A DNA stretch of 64,000 nucleotides from positions 62,001 through 126,000 of the forward strand of contig NZ_JABMII010000005.1 of assembly GCF_014884995.1 (NCBI RefSeq). Reading direction: 5' to 3'. Of the stretch, positions 56,201-64,000 are shown piece by piece. The number at the start of each line of letters is the position of its first letter. The stretch's first letter is position 1. Below the pieces are notes generated by a model. It searched no databases, was not told the DNA's origin, and saw nothing but the letters and a program-made list of their open reading frames with translations. The position numbers and the translations under genes are program-made. Source of the DNA: Spirabiliibacterium pneumoniae. Its GTDB lineage: Bacteria; Pseudomonadota; Gammaproteobacteria; Enterobacterales; Pasteurellaceae.

Positions 56201-57142
56201 CTGATGTTTGGTGAGCGCATCGGCAGTATCACGAATTTCGCGCTCGCCGCTTAAAAATACCAAAATATCGCCACGCCCTTCACGCCTTAGCTCATCCACC
56301 GCGTCTAAAATGCCTTGAATTTGATCGCCGTCGTCATTGTCCAGCAAGGGGCGATAACGCACTTCCACAGGATAGGTGCGGCCTGAAACTTCAATGATCG
56401 GGGCATGATTGAAATGCTTAGAAAAGCGCTCCACATCAATGGTGGCAGAGGTGATAATCACTTTGAGATCAGGGCGTTTTGGCAGCAATTGCTTGAGATA
56501 ACCCAAAATAAAATCATTATTTAAGCTGCGCTCGTGCGCCTCATCAATGATCAGTGTGTCATACGCATTCAAAAATCGATCTTGTTGAATTTCAGCGAGC
56601 AAAATCCCATCTGTCATCAGCTTGATGCGTGAGTTTTCACTGACATGATCGCTAAACCGCACTTTAAAGCCCACCAACTCACCCAGTGGCGAGTGTAGCT
56701 CCTCAGCAATTCGCGTTGCCACCGAGCGCGCGGCAATCCGTCGCGGCTGGGTATGGCCGATCATCCCCTTAGTGCCCAGGCCAAGTTCAAGGCACATTTT
56801 CGGCAACTGCGTGGTTTTGCCCGAGCCAGTTTCACCCGCGATAATCACCACTTGGTTATCGCGGATAGTGTTTAAAATCTCCTCACGCCGCTCGCTCACT
56901 GGCAAATCAGGGTACTCAATTGAAAGTGCTGTTTGCCGCTGCGCTAGGCGCAACTGCGCGCGCTCAATATCCCGCGCAATTTCCGCCGCGACCGCACTTT
57001 GCCCTTCTTGCGCCACCTTCGCCATGCCCATCACACGGCGCTTTAAACGCTGCTTATCAACAAACATCACCTCATCAAGCTGTGAGAGCAATGTTTTTTG
57101 TATAGGTGAAAGTGGCATACGCGGTTTTATTTTTTTGTTCAT
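53237..57142 (-). CDS. hrpA: ATP-dependent RNA helicase HrpA
   Basis: DEAH-box helicase, 1301 aa, full length. Motif I GETGSGKTT (103-111), DEAH in LIIDEAHERSLN, SAT motif, ATNVAETSLTVPGI, QRKGRCGR motif VI, then winged-helix, OB and the long HrpA-specific C-terminus. Helps rescue colliding or stalled ribosomes in E. coli. Overlap with uptake signals in coding DNA is frequent. Start MNKKIKPRMPL has no strong ribosome site. Confidence 0.96.
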   Translation of the reverse strand: MNKKIKPRMPLSPIQKTLLSQLDEVMFVDKQRLKRRVMGMAKVAQEGQSAVAAEIARDIERAQLRLAQRQTALSIEYPDLPVSERREEILNTIRDNQVVIIAGETGSGKTTQLPKMCLELGLGTKGMIGHTQPRRIAARSVATRIAEELHSPLGELVGFKVRFSDHVSENSRIKLMTDGILLAEIQQDRFLNAYDTLIIDEAHERSLNNDFILGYLKQLLPKRPDLKVIITSATIDVERFSKHFNHAPIIEVSGRTYPVEVRYRPLLDNDDGDQIQGILDAVDELRREGRGDILVFLSGEREIRDTADALTKHQLKNTDILPLYARLSAQEQNKIFHPTSTSRIVLATNVAETSLTVPGIKYVIDTGLARISRYSYRTKVQRLPIEAISQASANQRKGRCGRVSEGICIRLYSEEDFNARPEFTDPEILRTNLASVILQMTALGLDDIERFPFVDAPDRRYIQDGIKLLEELRAFKTIKTRMGEKRVLTDDGKRLAGLPVDPRLGKMVLSAVKFASLREVMIIVSALSIQDVRERPQDKQQASDEKHRRFLDERSDFIAYLNLWDYLQAQQKALSANQFRKLCRAEFLNYLRIREWQDIYHQLRLSVREMGLHINSVAADYAAIHQALLTGLLSHIGMKEAEKQQYLGARNTHFAIFPNSTLFKKNPKWVMVAELVETSKLWGRTVAKIEPEWIEPLAPHLVKSSFSEPHWEKNKGAVIAQEKVVLYGLPIVVSRPVNYGRIDPVESREIFIQSALVEGNWLTKHKFFAQNLKLIREIEDLEHKSRRRDILVDERELFAFYDQRIGQEVVSQKHFDRWWQSVSKTQPELLNFEKSFLTRDDAQTVSQLDFPNFWYQGDIKLKLSYQFEPGSDADGVTVHIPLALLNQIDVRGFDWQIPGLRRELVVALIKGLPKSLRRNFVPAPNYAEAFLARVEPISQPLIESLSQALRRMTGVLVESDEWHVEQLPAHLRMTFRIVDDKGRKIDESTDLDALKFALKDKVQATLSEVADDGIEQSGIHIWNFDTLPHFYEQKKRGYSVKAYPALVDERDAVGIKLFETEFEQQRAMQAGLRRLLLLNVPSPIKYLHEKLPNKAKLGLYFTPFGHVLALIDDCIAAAVDKLIADFGGVVWQELEFERLRDYVREHLNETTVAIAEQVEQILNLNFQLSKRLKGKLDFTMAFALSDIKTQLAGLIYPHFVQQTGVERLKDLLRYLKAVEKRLDKLTVDVNRDRANMLRVEKVAQAYQQLLAKLPKSKPVSDEVAEIRYMIEELRVSLFAQQLGTPYPISDKRVLNAIHAQS

Positions 57143-57167
57143 AAATTATGTTATCTAATAATTTTGA

Positions 57168-57635
57168 TTATATTGGATAGACTTTTTCAAAGTATTCTAA
57201 AACGATTTCAGACCGTTTAGAAAATGTAGTTCCAATACGGCTTGCATATTGACTAAAAAAGCCAATATGCGCTTTTTTCCACCATTCATAGCTGCCATCT
57301 CCCTCACCTTCTAGGACTGCAAATTCTGGCGTAATATTATCAAAGGAACAAATATGAATTTCTGTTAACTTGATTATACATACAGGTTCTTGTTGCCAAT
57401 TCAAAACAACTGTTATTCTGCCAACCTTAGGTAAAGGCTCATTCGCCATATCATAAGCGATTTTCAAACTACACGTTGCCCTTTTAATGCCCTGATTAAC
57501 TAACATTGCACATTCATTAGCCGTAATGTCATCTAAGCCAAAGTATTCTGCCGAATATTCAGGAATAGCTAAACGTTCTTCAACACTTAATGTTTTAAGA
57601 TAACCATGTAAAAAATCTTGCTGTATTTTATTCAT
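57168..57635 (-). CDS. ASCH domain protein
   Basis: 155 aa. ASCH (PUA-like RNA-binding) fold with KRATCSLKIAYD near the start and the signature EGEGDGSYEWWKKAHIGFFS in the second half, as in small bacterial ASCH proteins. Possible RNA binding or nucleotide-analogue hydrolase role; not established. The gene is visibly AT-richer than hrpA and uvrB on either side and contains no uptake signal, which suggests recent acquisition. AGG only as ribosome site. Confidence 0.82.
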   Translation of the reverse strand: MNKIQQDFLHGYLKTLSVEERLAIPEYSAEYFGLDDITANECAMLVNQGIKRATCSLKIAYDMANEPLPKVGRITVVLNWQQEPVCIIKLTEIHICSFDNITPEFAVLEGEGDGSYEWWKKAHIGFFSQYASRIGTTFSKRSEIVLEYFEKVYPI

Positions 57636-57662
57636 GAAATTGACCTATAAACCATCAACTCA

Positions 57663-59705
57663 CTATATTTTAACAAACTGTTCGCGCAGTTGATGGAGTT
57701 GGTCGCGCACGGCGGCGGCTTGTTCAAACTCCAAGTTTTGAGCATGCTGATACATTTGTTGTTCAAGTTTTTTGATCTGTTGTTCAAATTCTTTGGCATT
57801 TTTCGGCAGATCAATGCTGTTCGCCACCAAGTCGGCAAGTTTTTGTTTACTTTGCGCTTTTTGTTTGCTTTTGCGCGAGCCGCCTTGCCCGATGTCGAGC
57901 AGCTCGCCGACTTTTTTATTCAATGCCTGTGGTTTCAACCCATGTTCGGCATTAAACGCCATCTGCTTTTCGCGCCGACGTTCGGTTTCGTCAATGGCTT
58001 TGCGCATGGAGTTGGTGATGGTGTCAGCATATAAAATAGCCTTGCCGTTAAGGTTCCGCGCTGCCCGCCCGATGGTTTGAATAAGCGAGCGCTCGGAGCG
58101 CAAAAAGCCTTCTTTGTCGGCGTCTAAAATCGCCACCAGAGACACTTCAGGAATGTCCAACCCTTCACGCAGCAAGTTAATGCCCACCAACACATCAAAC
58201 TCGCCAAGGCGCAAATCGCGGATAATCTCCACCCGCTCGACAGTATCAATGTCGGAATGCAAGTAACGCACGCGCACGCCGTGCTCTTCAAGGTAATCGG
58301 TGAGATCTTCCGCCATGCGTTTGGTCAATGTCGTCACCAGCACGCGTTCATTGTTATCTGACCGCACTTTGATTTCTGACAGCAAATCATCGACCTGTGT
58401 AGCCACAGGACGCACCTCTAACACAGGATCAAGCAGCCCCGTTGGGCGCACCACTTGGTCAATTACCTCACCACCCGATTTTTCCAATTCATAAGGCCCT
58501 GGTGTGGCGGAAATGTAAATCGTTTGCGGCGCAAGGCGTTCAAATTCTTCAAATTTTAGCGGGCGGTTATCCAACGCCGATGGCAAACGGAAGCCGTATT
58601 CCACCAGCGTTTCTTTGCGCGAGCGGTCGCCACGATACATCCCACCGATTTGCGGAATGGTCACATGGGATTCATCAATAAAGAGCAAGCCATCCGCGGG
58701 CAAGTAATCAAACAGTGTAGGTGGCGGTTCGCCCGCATTGCGCCCTGACAGGTAGCGCGAGTAGTTTTCAATCCCCGAGCAGTAGCCGAGTTCGTTCATC
58801 ATTTCAATGTCAAACTGGGTGCGCTGGGTGATACGCTGCTCTTCTAGCAATTTGTTTTCTTTCAGTAAATATTCTCGCCGCTCGGCAAGCTCAAGCTTGA
58901 TTTGCTCAATAGCCTGCAAAATGCGCTCACGCGGTGTGACGTAGTGCGTTTTGGGATAAATCGTATAACGCGGAATGGCGCCAAAATTATGACCAGTGAG
59001 TGGGTCAAATAAGCTCAGGCGCTCAATTTCATCGTCAAACAACTCCACTCGCAGCGCTTCGTCTTCTGATTCAGCGGGGAAAATGTCGATCACTTCACCG
59101 CGCACACGAAATGTCCCGCGTTGAAAGGCTTGATCGTTACGAGTATATTGCAACTCTGCCAAGCGGGTTAAAATATCGCGCTGATTGATGATTTCCCCCA
59201 TTTGTAGATGCAGCATCATTTTTAAATAGGAGTCAGGATCGCCCAAGCCATAAATCGCCGACACCGATGCCACCACGATGGTGTCACGTCGCTCTAAGAA
59301 AGATTTTGTGGCAGAAAGGCGCATTTGTTCAATTTGATCATTGACTGAGGCATCTTTCTCGATAAACGTGTCACTCGCAGGAACATAAGCCTCAGGCTGA
59401 TAATAATCATAGTAGGACACAAAATATTCCACCGCATTTTCAGGAAAAAAGGCTTTCATTTCAGCATAAAGCTGCGCGGCCAGCGTTTTATTCGGCGCAA
59501 ACACCATCGCAGGGCGGTTAAGACGGGCAATCACATTGGCCATGGTAAACGTTTTGCCCGAGCCAGTTACCCCCAACAACGTTTGGTGTGCCAGCCCATT
59601 TTCCAACCCTTCTATGATCTTTTCGATCGCCTGAGGCTGATCGCCTGAAGGCGCAAAGTCGCTATGCAATTTAAATGGTTTGGCTTTTTGATGCGATTTA
59701 GACAT
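57663..59705 (-). CDS. uvrB: Excinuclease ABC subunit B
   Basis: Damage-verifying helicase-like subunit of nucleotide excision repair, 680 aa. Walker [16 protein letters not shown], beta-hairpin [21 protein letters not shown], helicase motifs through [16 protein letters not shown], and the C-terminal UVR domain [14 protein letters not shown] that binds UvrA/UvrC. GAGAAACCC precedes ATG. No LexA box of consensus form is seen upstream; a DnaA-box cluster lies about 330 bases away. Confidence 0.97.
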   Translation of the reverse strand: MSKSHQKAKPFKLHSDFAPSGDQPQAIEKIIEGLENGLAHQTLLGVTGSGKTFTMANVIARLNRPAMVFAPNKTLAAQLYAEMKAFFPENAVEYFVSYYDYYQPEAYVPASDTFIEKDASVNDQIEQMRLSATKSFLERRDTIVVASVSAIYGLGDPDSYLKMMLHLQMGEIINQRDILTRLAELQYTRNDQAFQRGTFRVRGEVIDIFPAESEDEALRVELFDDEIERLSLFDPLTGHNFGAIPRYTIYPKTHYVTPRERILQAIEQIKLELAERREYLLKENKLLEEQRITQRTQFDIEMMNELGYCSGIENYSRYLSGRNAGEPPPTLFDYLPADGLLFIDESHVTIPQIGGMYRGDRSRKETLVEYGFRLPSALDNRPLKFEEFERLAPQTIYISATPGPYELEKSGGEVIDQVVRPTGLLDPVLEVRPVATQVDDLLSEIKVRSDNNERVLVTTLTKRMAEDLTDYLEEHGVRVRYLHSDIDTVERVEIIRDLRLGEFDVLVGINLLREGLDIPEVSLVAILDADKEGFLRSERSLIQTIGRAARNLNGKAILYADTITNSMRKAIDETERRREKQMAFNAEHGLKPQALNKKVGELLDIGQGGSRKSKQKAQSKQKLADLVANSIDLPKNAKEFEQQIKKLEQQMYQHAQNLEFEQAAAVRDQLHQLREQFVKI

Positions 59706-60025
59706 GGGTTTCTCGGTTGTAACAAATTAAAATGATTCTAGCATAAAATTTTTAGAAATTCTTATTGCAGTTATTGGTGAAATCTCTACCTAAAGTGCGG
59801 TATAAAAGGTGCTGAAACGATTAAAAAAAGAAAGTCTTTTTTCGCGTTTTACACAGACAAAAAGCTGTCAAGTGGTGAGCTTCAAATTTTTGAAAAAAAT
59901 TCTCAAAAAAAGACTAGATTTTTTTTAACTTATTGATAATTAGTTAAAAGTTATTTTATAGTCAAATTTGCACGCAAGTCAGATAAACCGTGTTATTTCT
60001 ATAATTTATGACATTCTCCCAAAAC

Positions 60026-60079
60026 TAGTCCACAAAGTTATCCACAGCAGATGTGGATATAAAATTGATCTATTTTATC
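60026..60079. promoter_or_regulatory. DnaA-box cluster with AT-rich 13-mer-like sequence
   Basis: TTATCCACA at 60038-60046 is a perfect DnaA box. TGTGGATAT (60052-60060) is an inverted box with one mismatch, and TAGTCCACA (60026-60034) has two mismatches. GATCTATTTTATC (60067-60079) resembles the E. coli oriC 13-mers. May regulate uvrB or the tRNA, or titrate DnaA. Confidence 0.5.
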
Positions 60080-60103
60080 TGCGTAAATTTTATACAATAC
60101 AAC

Positions 60104-60132
60104 TTGACAACACAAAATGAACTCACTAAGAT
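60104..60132 (+). promoter_or_regulatory. tRNA-Asn promoter
   Basis: -35 TTGACA (60104-60109), 17-base spacer, -10 TAAGAT (60127-60132). Confidence 0.8.
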
Positions 60133-60168
60133 AAGCACCCTTAATCGCAGTAGCGATAACGAGTTTAT

Positions 60169-60244
60169 TCCTCCTTAGTTCAGTCGGTAGAACGGCGGAC
60201 TGTTAATCCGTATGTCGCTGGTTCAAGTCCAGCAGGAGGAGCCA
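60169..60244 (+). tRNA. tRNA-Asn (anticodon GTT)
   Basis: 76 bases with CCA encoded. Acceptor TCCTCCT pairs with AGGAGGA; anticodon loop CTGTTAA gives GTT; T-loop TTCAAGT. Very close to E. coli tRNA-Asn. Confidence 0.97.
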
Positions 60245-60312
60245 CTTTTCTCTATTGGTTGGCTTTTTATTTGTCTCCTTTTGTAAAACGCTTTTCATAG
60301 CCAATAGAGCTT

Positions 60313-60350
60313 AGCCCTTAATTGTTATGCAATTATGGGCTTTATTTTTA
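60313..60350 (+). terminator. Terminator downstream of tRNA-Asn
   Basis: AGCCCTTAATTG and CAATTATGGGCT arms (11 of 12 paired) around 5 bases, then TTATTTTTA. It separates the tRNA from the exchanger gene. Confidence 0.75.
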
Positions 60351-60380
60351 TCTAAAACCGCACTTTGCCTTGAGGACGCC

Positions 60381-61346
60381 ATGACATTAACGTATGCCAT
60401 TCTTTCCATCATCATCGGTCTTGCTGCGCTAGTGTGGAGTGCTGATCGCTTTGTGCAAGGTGCTGTCGCATTAGCTAACCATTTTGGCATGCCAAAAATT
60501 TTGATCGGTATGCTAATTGTCGGTTTTGGTACCTCTGCCCCTGAAATTGTTGTATCTGCCACCTCTGCCCTGGAAGGCAATCCTGGCATCGCTTTGGGTA
60601 ATGCTTATGGCTCAAATATCGCAAATCTCGCCTTGATTCTTGGCGTTACAGCAGTTATCAGCCCAATCTTGGTTGCCCCCAGTACGCTGCGCAAAGAACT
60701 GCCTCAGCTCCTAGCCGTCACTCTCATTTCGATTGCATTGCTGCTCGATGGCGAAGTATCCCGACTCGACGGCATTATTTTACTGCTGCTTTTCGCAACC
60801 TTTATGTTTTGGAGCGTTTATCAAGCACTGCGCGCTAAATATCGCCCACAAGAAACCCTCGAAATTGACACCAGCATCCGTTTACCGAAAGCGTTACTGC
60901 TGCTCATCGTCGGCATCGTGTTGTTAGTGGCAAGCTCCCAGCTATTGGTCTCAGGAGCGGTGTTTATCGCTCAGGCTTTTGGCGTGAGCGATTTAGTGAT
61001 TGGCCTCACGGTGATCGCCATCGGCACATCACTGCCAGAACTGGCCTCCTCCATTTCCGCCGCCCGACAGCACCAACATGAGCTGGCACTGGGGAATGTG
61101 ATCGGCTCAAATATGTTTAATACATTAGCCGTTGTGGGGCTGGCAGGCACAATCAAGCCAATGCACGCAGGCTTTGAAGTCGTCTATCGTGATATGCCTG
61201 TTATGCTGGCGCTCACCTTGCTATTATTTATCATTGGTTATCGCTACCGCGCGCCAAGTGGACATATCTACCGCTGGGCTGGGGCTTTACTCCTGCTTTG
61301 CTATATCGCTTACAACGCATTCATCTTCCTAAGCCTGCGCAGCTAG
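60381..61346 (+). CDS. Sodium/calcium exchanger-type protein YrbG
   Basis: CaCA-family cation exchanger, 321 aa, ten membrane segments in two inverted halves, each with the ion-binding alpha repeat: GFGTSAPEIVVSATSA and AIGTSLPELASSISAA. A large loop lies near residue 150-165. GAGG precedes ATG; the longer frame would start inside the terminator. Transported ion not proven for this subfamily. Confidence 0.9.
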   Translation: MTLTYAILSIIIGLAALVWSADRFVQGAVALANHFGMPKILIGMLIVGFGTSAPEIVVSATSALEGNPGIALGNAYGSNIANLALILGVTAVISPILVAPSTLRKELPQLLAVTLISIALLLDGEVSRLDGIILLLLFATFMFWSVYQALRAKYRPQETLEIDTSIRLPKALLLLIVGIVLLVASSQLLVSGAVFIAQAFGVSDLVIGLTVIAIGTSLPELASSISAARQHQHELALGNVIGSNMFNTLAVVGLAGTIKPMHAGFEVVYRDMPVMLALTLLLFIIGYRYRAPSGHIYRWAGALLLLCYIAYNAFIFLSLRS

Positions 61347-61422
61347 CAGGGCCCGCCTGGCTAGCTTAAACCGCACTTTTACGCTAAAATGGCGTTCATT
61401 TACACCACAATATGGAATCATT

Positions 61423-63093
61423 ATGTCAACCCAATTTGTTTATACTATGCACCGCGTGGGCAAGGTTGTCCCACCGAAACGACACATTCTAAAAAATATT
61501 TCCTTGAGTTTCTTCCCTGGCGCAAAAATTGGCGTGTTAGGCTTAAATGGCGCGGGGAAATCCACCTTGCTGCGGATTATGGCTGGCATCGATACAGATA
61601 TTGAAGGTGAAGCGCGCCCTCAACCTGGCATCAAAATTGGTTACCTGCCGCAAGAGCCAAAACTTGAACCACAACAAACCGTTAAAGAAGCCGTTGAAGA
61701 GGCGGTCAGTGAAGTTAAAACCGCACTTTCACGCCTTGATCAAGTCTATGCTGCTTACGCCGAACCCGATGCAGACTTTGATGCCCTCGCAGCCGAGCAA
61801 GCCGAGCTTGAAGCCATTATTCAAGCTCACGATGGACATAATCTTGATAATCAACTTGAACGTGCTGCCGATGCCCTACGCTTGCCCGAATGGGATGCCA
61901 AAATTAAAAATCTATCAGGGGGGGAACGCCGTCGCGTTGCCCTGTGTCGCTTGCTACTCGAAAAGCCCGATATGCTGCTGCTTGATGAGCCAACCAACCA
62001 TTTAGATGCTGAATCTGTCGCATGGCTTGAGCGCTTCTTGCATGACTATGAAGGCACTGTGGTGGCCATTACCCATGACCGTTATTTCCTCGACAACGTT
62101 GCAGGCTGGATTTTAGAGCTTGACCGTGGTGAAGGCATTCCATGGGAAGGAAACTATTCCTCATGGCTAGAGCAAAAAGAAAAACGCCTTGCCCAAGAGG
62201 CAGCCAGTGAAAGTGCTCGTCAAAAATCCATTGAAAAAGAGCTCGAATGGGTGCGTCAAAATCCAAAAGGCCGCCAAGCCAAAAGCAAGGCTCGCATGGC
62301 GCGCTTTGAAGAACTCAACTCCAGCGAATATCAAAAACGCAATGAAACGAACGAATTGTTCATTCCACCAGGTGAGCGACTAGGCGACAAAGTCATTGAA
62401 GTGAAAAATCTCAGCAAAAGCTATGGCAACCGCACTTTGATTGACGATCTCTCCTTTACGATTCCAAAAGGCGCGATTGTGGGCATCATTGGTGCCAACG
62501 GCGCAGGGAAATCCACCCTATTTAGAATGTTGTCAGGTCAAGAAAAACCTGACAGCGGTGAAATCACTTTAGGTGAAACTGTCAAACTGGCCTGTGTGGA
62601 TCAATTCCGTGACGCCATGGACAACAAAAAAACTGTATGGGAAGAAGTATCAAACGGTTTAGATATTATGAAAATTGGCAACTTCGAGATCCCAAGCCGA
62701 GCATATGTTGGGCGCTTTAATTTCAAAGGTGTAGATCAGCAAAAACGCGTCGGCGAACTCTCTGGCGGTGAACGTGGACGACTGCATTTAGCCAAACTGC
62801 TACAAGCTGGCGGCAACGTATTATTACTCGATGAACCAACCAACGATCTTGATGTTGAAACCCTACGCGCACTGGAAAATGCACTGTTAGAATTCCCAGG
62901 CTGCGCACTCGTCATCTCGCACGACCGCTGGTTCTTAGACCGCATCGCCACCCATATTCTTGACTACGGCGACGAAGGAAAAGTCACCTTCTACGAAGGT
63001 AACTTCTCCGATTACGAAGAATGGAAAAAGAAAACCTATGGCGCCGACGCACTAGAACCCAAACGAATGAAATACAAACGCATTGCAAAATAA
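61423..63093 (+). CDS. ettA: Energy-dependent translational throttle protein EttA (ABC-F)
   Basis: 556-aa ABC-F ATPase that binds the ribosomal E site and gates the first peptide bond according to ATP/ADP. Two ABC domains: Walker A GLNGAGKST (40-48) with LSGGERRRVALCRLL and DEPTNHLD, and GANGAGKST with ELSGGERGRLHLAKLL and DEPTNDLD. The EttA arm region and the inter-domain linker (VRQNPKGRQAKSKARMARFEEL) are present. Confidence 0.97.
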   Translation: MSTQFVYTMHRVGKVVPPKRHILKNISLSFFPGAKIGVLGLNGAGKSTLLRIMAGIDTDIEGEARPQPGIKIGYLPQEPKLEPQQTVKEAVEEAVSEVKTALSRLDQVYAAYAEPDADFDALAAEQAELEAIIQAHDGHNLDNQLERAADALRLPEWDAKIKNLSGGERRRVALCRLLLEKPDMLLLDEPTNHLDAESVAWLERFLHDYEGTVVAITHDRYFLDNVAGWILELDRGEGIPWEGNYSSWLEQKEKRLAQEAASESARQKSIEKELEWVRQNPKGRQAKSKARMARFEELNSSEYQKRNETNELFIPPGERLGDKVIEVKNLSKSYGNRTLIDDLSFTIPKGAIVGIIGANGAGKSTLFRMLSGQEKPDSGEITLGETVKLACVDQFRDAMDNKKTVWEEVSNGLDIMKIGNFEIPSRAYVGRFNFKGVDQQKRVGELSGGERGRLHLAKLLQAGGNVLLLDEPTNDLDVETLRALENALLEFPGCALVISHDRWFLDRIATHILDYGDEGKVTFYEGNFSDYEEWKKKTYGADALEPKRMKYKRIAK

Positions 63094-63098
63094 AACAG

Positions 63099-63125
63099 AA
63101 AGTGCGGTTTGGCCGCACTTTTTTA
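63099..63125. terminator. Shared terminator of ettA and elyC
   Basis: AAAGTGCGG and CCGCACTTT arms around 5 bases, then T-run on plus strand; serves both convergent genes. Confidence 0.8.
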
Positions 63126-63887
63126 TTTCATAATCTCCAGTTTTAATACCCAATAACCAAGCCACTCTTTGAGGGCTTGTTGGCTGCTCATTAGGGCACC
63201 TGCCTGTGGGATGTAGTTAATCACGCCGCTGTCCAATTCCATTTGGGTGTTGACCATGCCAGGGAGAACGGTAAGACCTTGACGTTCAAATAAAAATTTC
63301 GCGCGTTGCATGTGCCAGTCGTTAGTGACCAGTATGATAGTTGGGTTTTTGATGCCGTCTTTTTCCAATACTTCACGGCTCAATCGGGCATTTTCTGTGG
63401 TGGTGTGGGATTTATTCTCAATCCACTTTGGTTGAATATTGAAATAATAATTGAATTCACGCGCCATGGCATCCGCTTCGGCTTCGCAATCAAATAAGCT
63501 GCCCCCCGTAACCAGTAATGGCAATCCTGTTTTTTTGTGCAGCTGTGCGCCAAAGCGCATGCGTTCAAGTGGCATGCCACCGATAGTACATTCATGAATG
63601 CCTAGATCACTTTCACGCACCCCACCACCCAGCACCACGATTAAATCCCCTTGCTTGAATTGATCAAGCGTTGGCAAGGTTAAATGCGCGGTCAGCGATT
63701 TTTGTAAATGGTGTGCCACAAACGGCGTGCTGAGCAAAAAAAGCAAACCGATAGCGAATGCGCCACTTATGCGCCCGAGCAGTTTCCAGTTGAGATAATA
63801 ACAAAGTGCGGTAAACAGTAATAATAAAATGATGTTAAAAGGGGGCAATAACGCATTGAGCAGCACTTTGCGCAAAATAATATCCAC
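63123..63887 (-). CDS. elyC: Envelope biogenesis factor ElyC (DUF218/YdcF family)
   Basis: 254 aa with two N-terminal membrane helices and a periplasmic DUF218 domain (DLIVVLGGGVRE, GLPLLVTGGSLFDCEA, SHTTTENARLS, VTNDWHMQRAKFLFERQG). ElyC of E. coli supports peptidoglycan precursor lipid metabolism. I place the start at GTG (63887), 6 bases after GGAG, giving MDIILRKVLLNALLPPFN, which matches homologue length. The ATG at 63914 lies inside a terminator hairpin and has no ribosome site. A -10-like TATACT is at 63928-63923. Confidence 0.85.
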   Translation of the reverse strand: MDIILRKVLLNALLPPFNIILLLLFTALCYYLNWKLLGRISGAFAIGLLFLLSTPFVAHHLQKSLTAHLTLPTLDQFKQGDLIVVLGGGVRESDLGIHECTIGGMPLERMRFGAQLHKKTGLPLLVTGGSLFDCEAEADAMAREFNYYFNIQPKWIENKSHTTTENARLSREVLEKDGIKNPTIILVTNDWHMQRAKFLFERQGLTVLPGMVNTQMELDSGVINYIPQAGALMSSQQALKEWLGYWVLKLEIMK

Positions 63888-63898
63888 AGGCAACTCCA

Positions 63899-63922
63899 AT
63901 AAAAAAGGGCTCATCGGCCCTT
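63899..63922 (-). terminator. Terminator of the partial gene at the window edge
   Basis: AAGGGC and GCCCTT arms around 6 bases, then T-run on the minus strand, 24 bases after the partial gene's stop. Confidence 0.75.
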
Positions 63923-63946
63923 AGTATAACAAAAAATTTCGCTTGC

Positions 63947-64000
63947 TTAAGCAATATCTGGCCGAACACCGAGCGTGTGGCAAATCGCATAAGTTAATTC
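63947..64000 (-). CDS. C-terminal end of an unidentified gene
   Basis: Seventeen codons and a TAA stop are visible (ELTYAICHTLGVRPDIA), followed by a terminator. The sequence looks protein-like, but I cannot assign it; the rest lies beyond the window. Confidence 0.45.
   Translation of the reverse strand, partial: ELTYAICHTLGVRPDIA

Larger units (their letters stand above)
59706..60168. other. AT-rich gap between uvrB and tRNA-Asn
   Basis: No protein gene in 463 bases. It holds the uvrB promoter region (TAGAAT near 59740), a very AT-rich tract about 59880-59960, three DnaA-box-like sequences and the tRNA promoter. Confidence 0.7.

Noticed and set aside
59849-59866. LexA box before uvrB (ACAG...CTGT)
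   Set aside because: The half-sites are in the reverse order of the LexA consensus CTGT-N8-ACAG.
60001-60080. Possible chromosomal origin (oriC)
   Set aside because: Only one perfect DnaA box and no mnmG, dnaA or other origin-linked genes are nearby; a regulatory cluster fits better.

Overview
The window is a chromosomal segment from a member of the Pasteurellaceae, in the clade that uses the Haemophilus influenzae-type DNA uptake signal. The short word AAGTGCGGT and its complement occur throughout, inside genes and as inverted pairs in terminators. The gene set (P2-like porins, an isc cluster headed by trmJ-iscR, sspA-sspB, a rlmN-pilW-rodZ-ispG-hisS block) fits this family. I cannot name genus or species. 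There is no prophage, insertion sequence, CRISPR array, rRNA operon or plasmid feature; this is mostly ordinary core genome with a few accessory islands.

Layout. 1-6.9 kb: a catabolic region with a tripartite tricarboxylate transporter (tctCBA) in one tight operon with a cytoplasmic-type sulfatase cut by the window edge, then codBA for cytosine uptake and deamination. 6.9-10.8 kb: pheA and two tandem P2-family porins with similar promoters. 11-20.6 kb: priC, a YegP-type protein, ycaO, ycgN, glnS, cspD, topA, ribE and a small unknown. 20.8-28.4 kb: norM, then the isc iron-sulfur operon (iscR-iscS-iscU-iscA-hscB-hscA-fdx, no iscX) with trmJ upstream. 28.5-32.1 kb: a small secreted protein, then copA and cueR divergent around a typical MerR-type operator. 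32-34.1 kb: sspA-sspB and a repetitive LEA-like lipoprotein. 34.3-41 kb: rlmN-pilW-rodZ-ispG-hisS-yfgM-dapD, preceded by a probable Sxy/CRP-S competence promoter. 41.2-46.8 kb: an SDR divergent from a cysteine desulfidase, raiA, coaE-yacG-acetyltransferase, an apparent unannotated small RNA, and dgt. 47-53.2 kb: trhP, a DASS anion transporter, and nrdR-ribD-degS-yfbR. 53.2-64 kb: hrpA, an AT-rich ASCH gene, uvrB, a DnaA-box cluster, tRNA-Asn, a YrbG-type exchanger, ettA and elyC.

How the parts connect. Several promoters carry good CRP half-sites at spacings expected for activation (tct operon, the SDR, the small RNA, perhaps the DASS transporter), so carbon-source control is a theme. The most interesting undescribed element is the small-RNA locus at about 45.34-45.47 kb: a CRP site, a sigma-70 promoter, a stem-loop exposing an anti-Shine-Dalgarno-like loop, and a strong intrinsic terminator, in a gap where no protein gene reads in that direction. 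All functional calls rest on reading the sequence and on recalled family knowledge; no searches were run.
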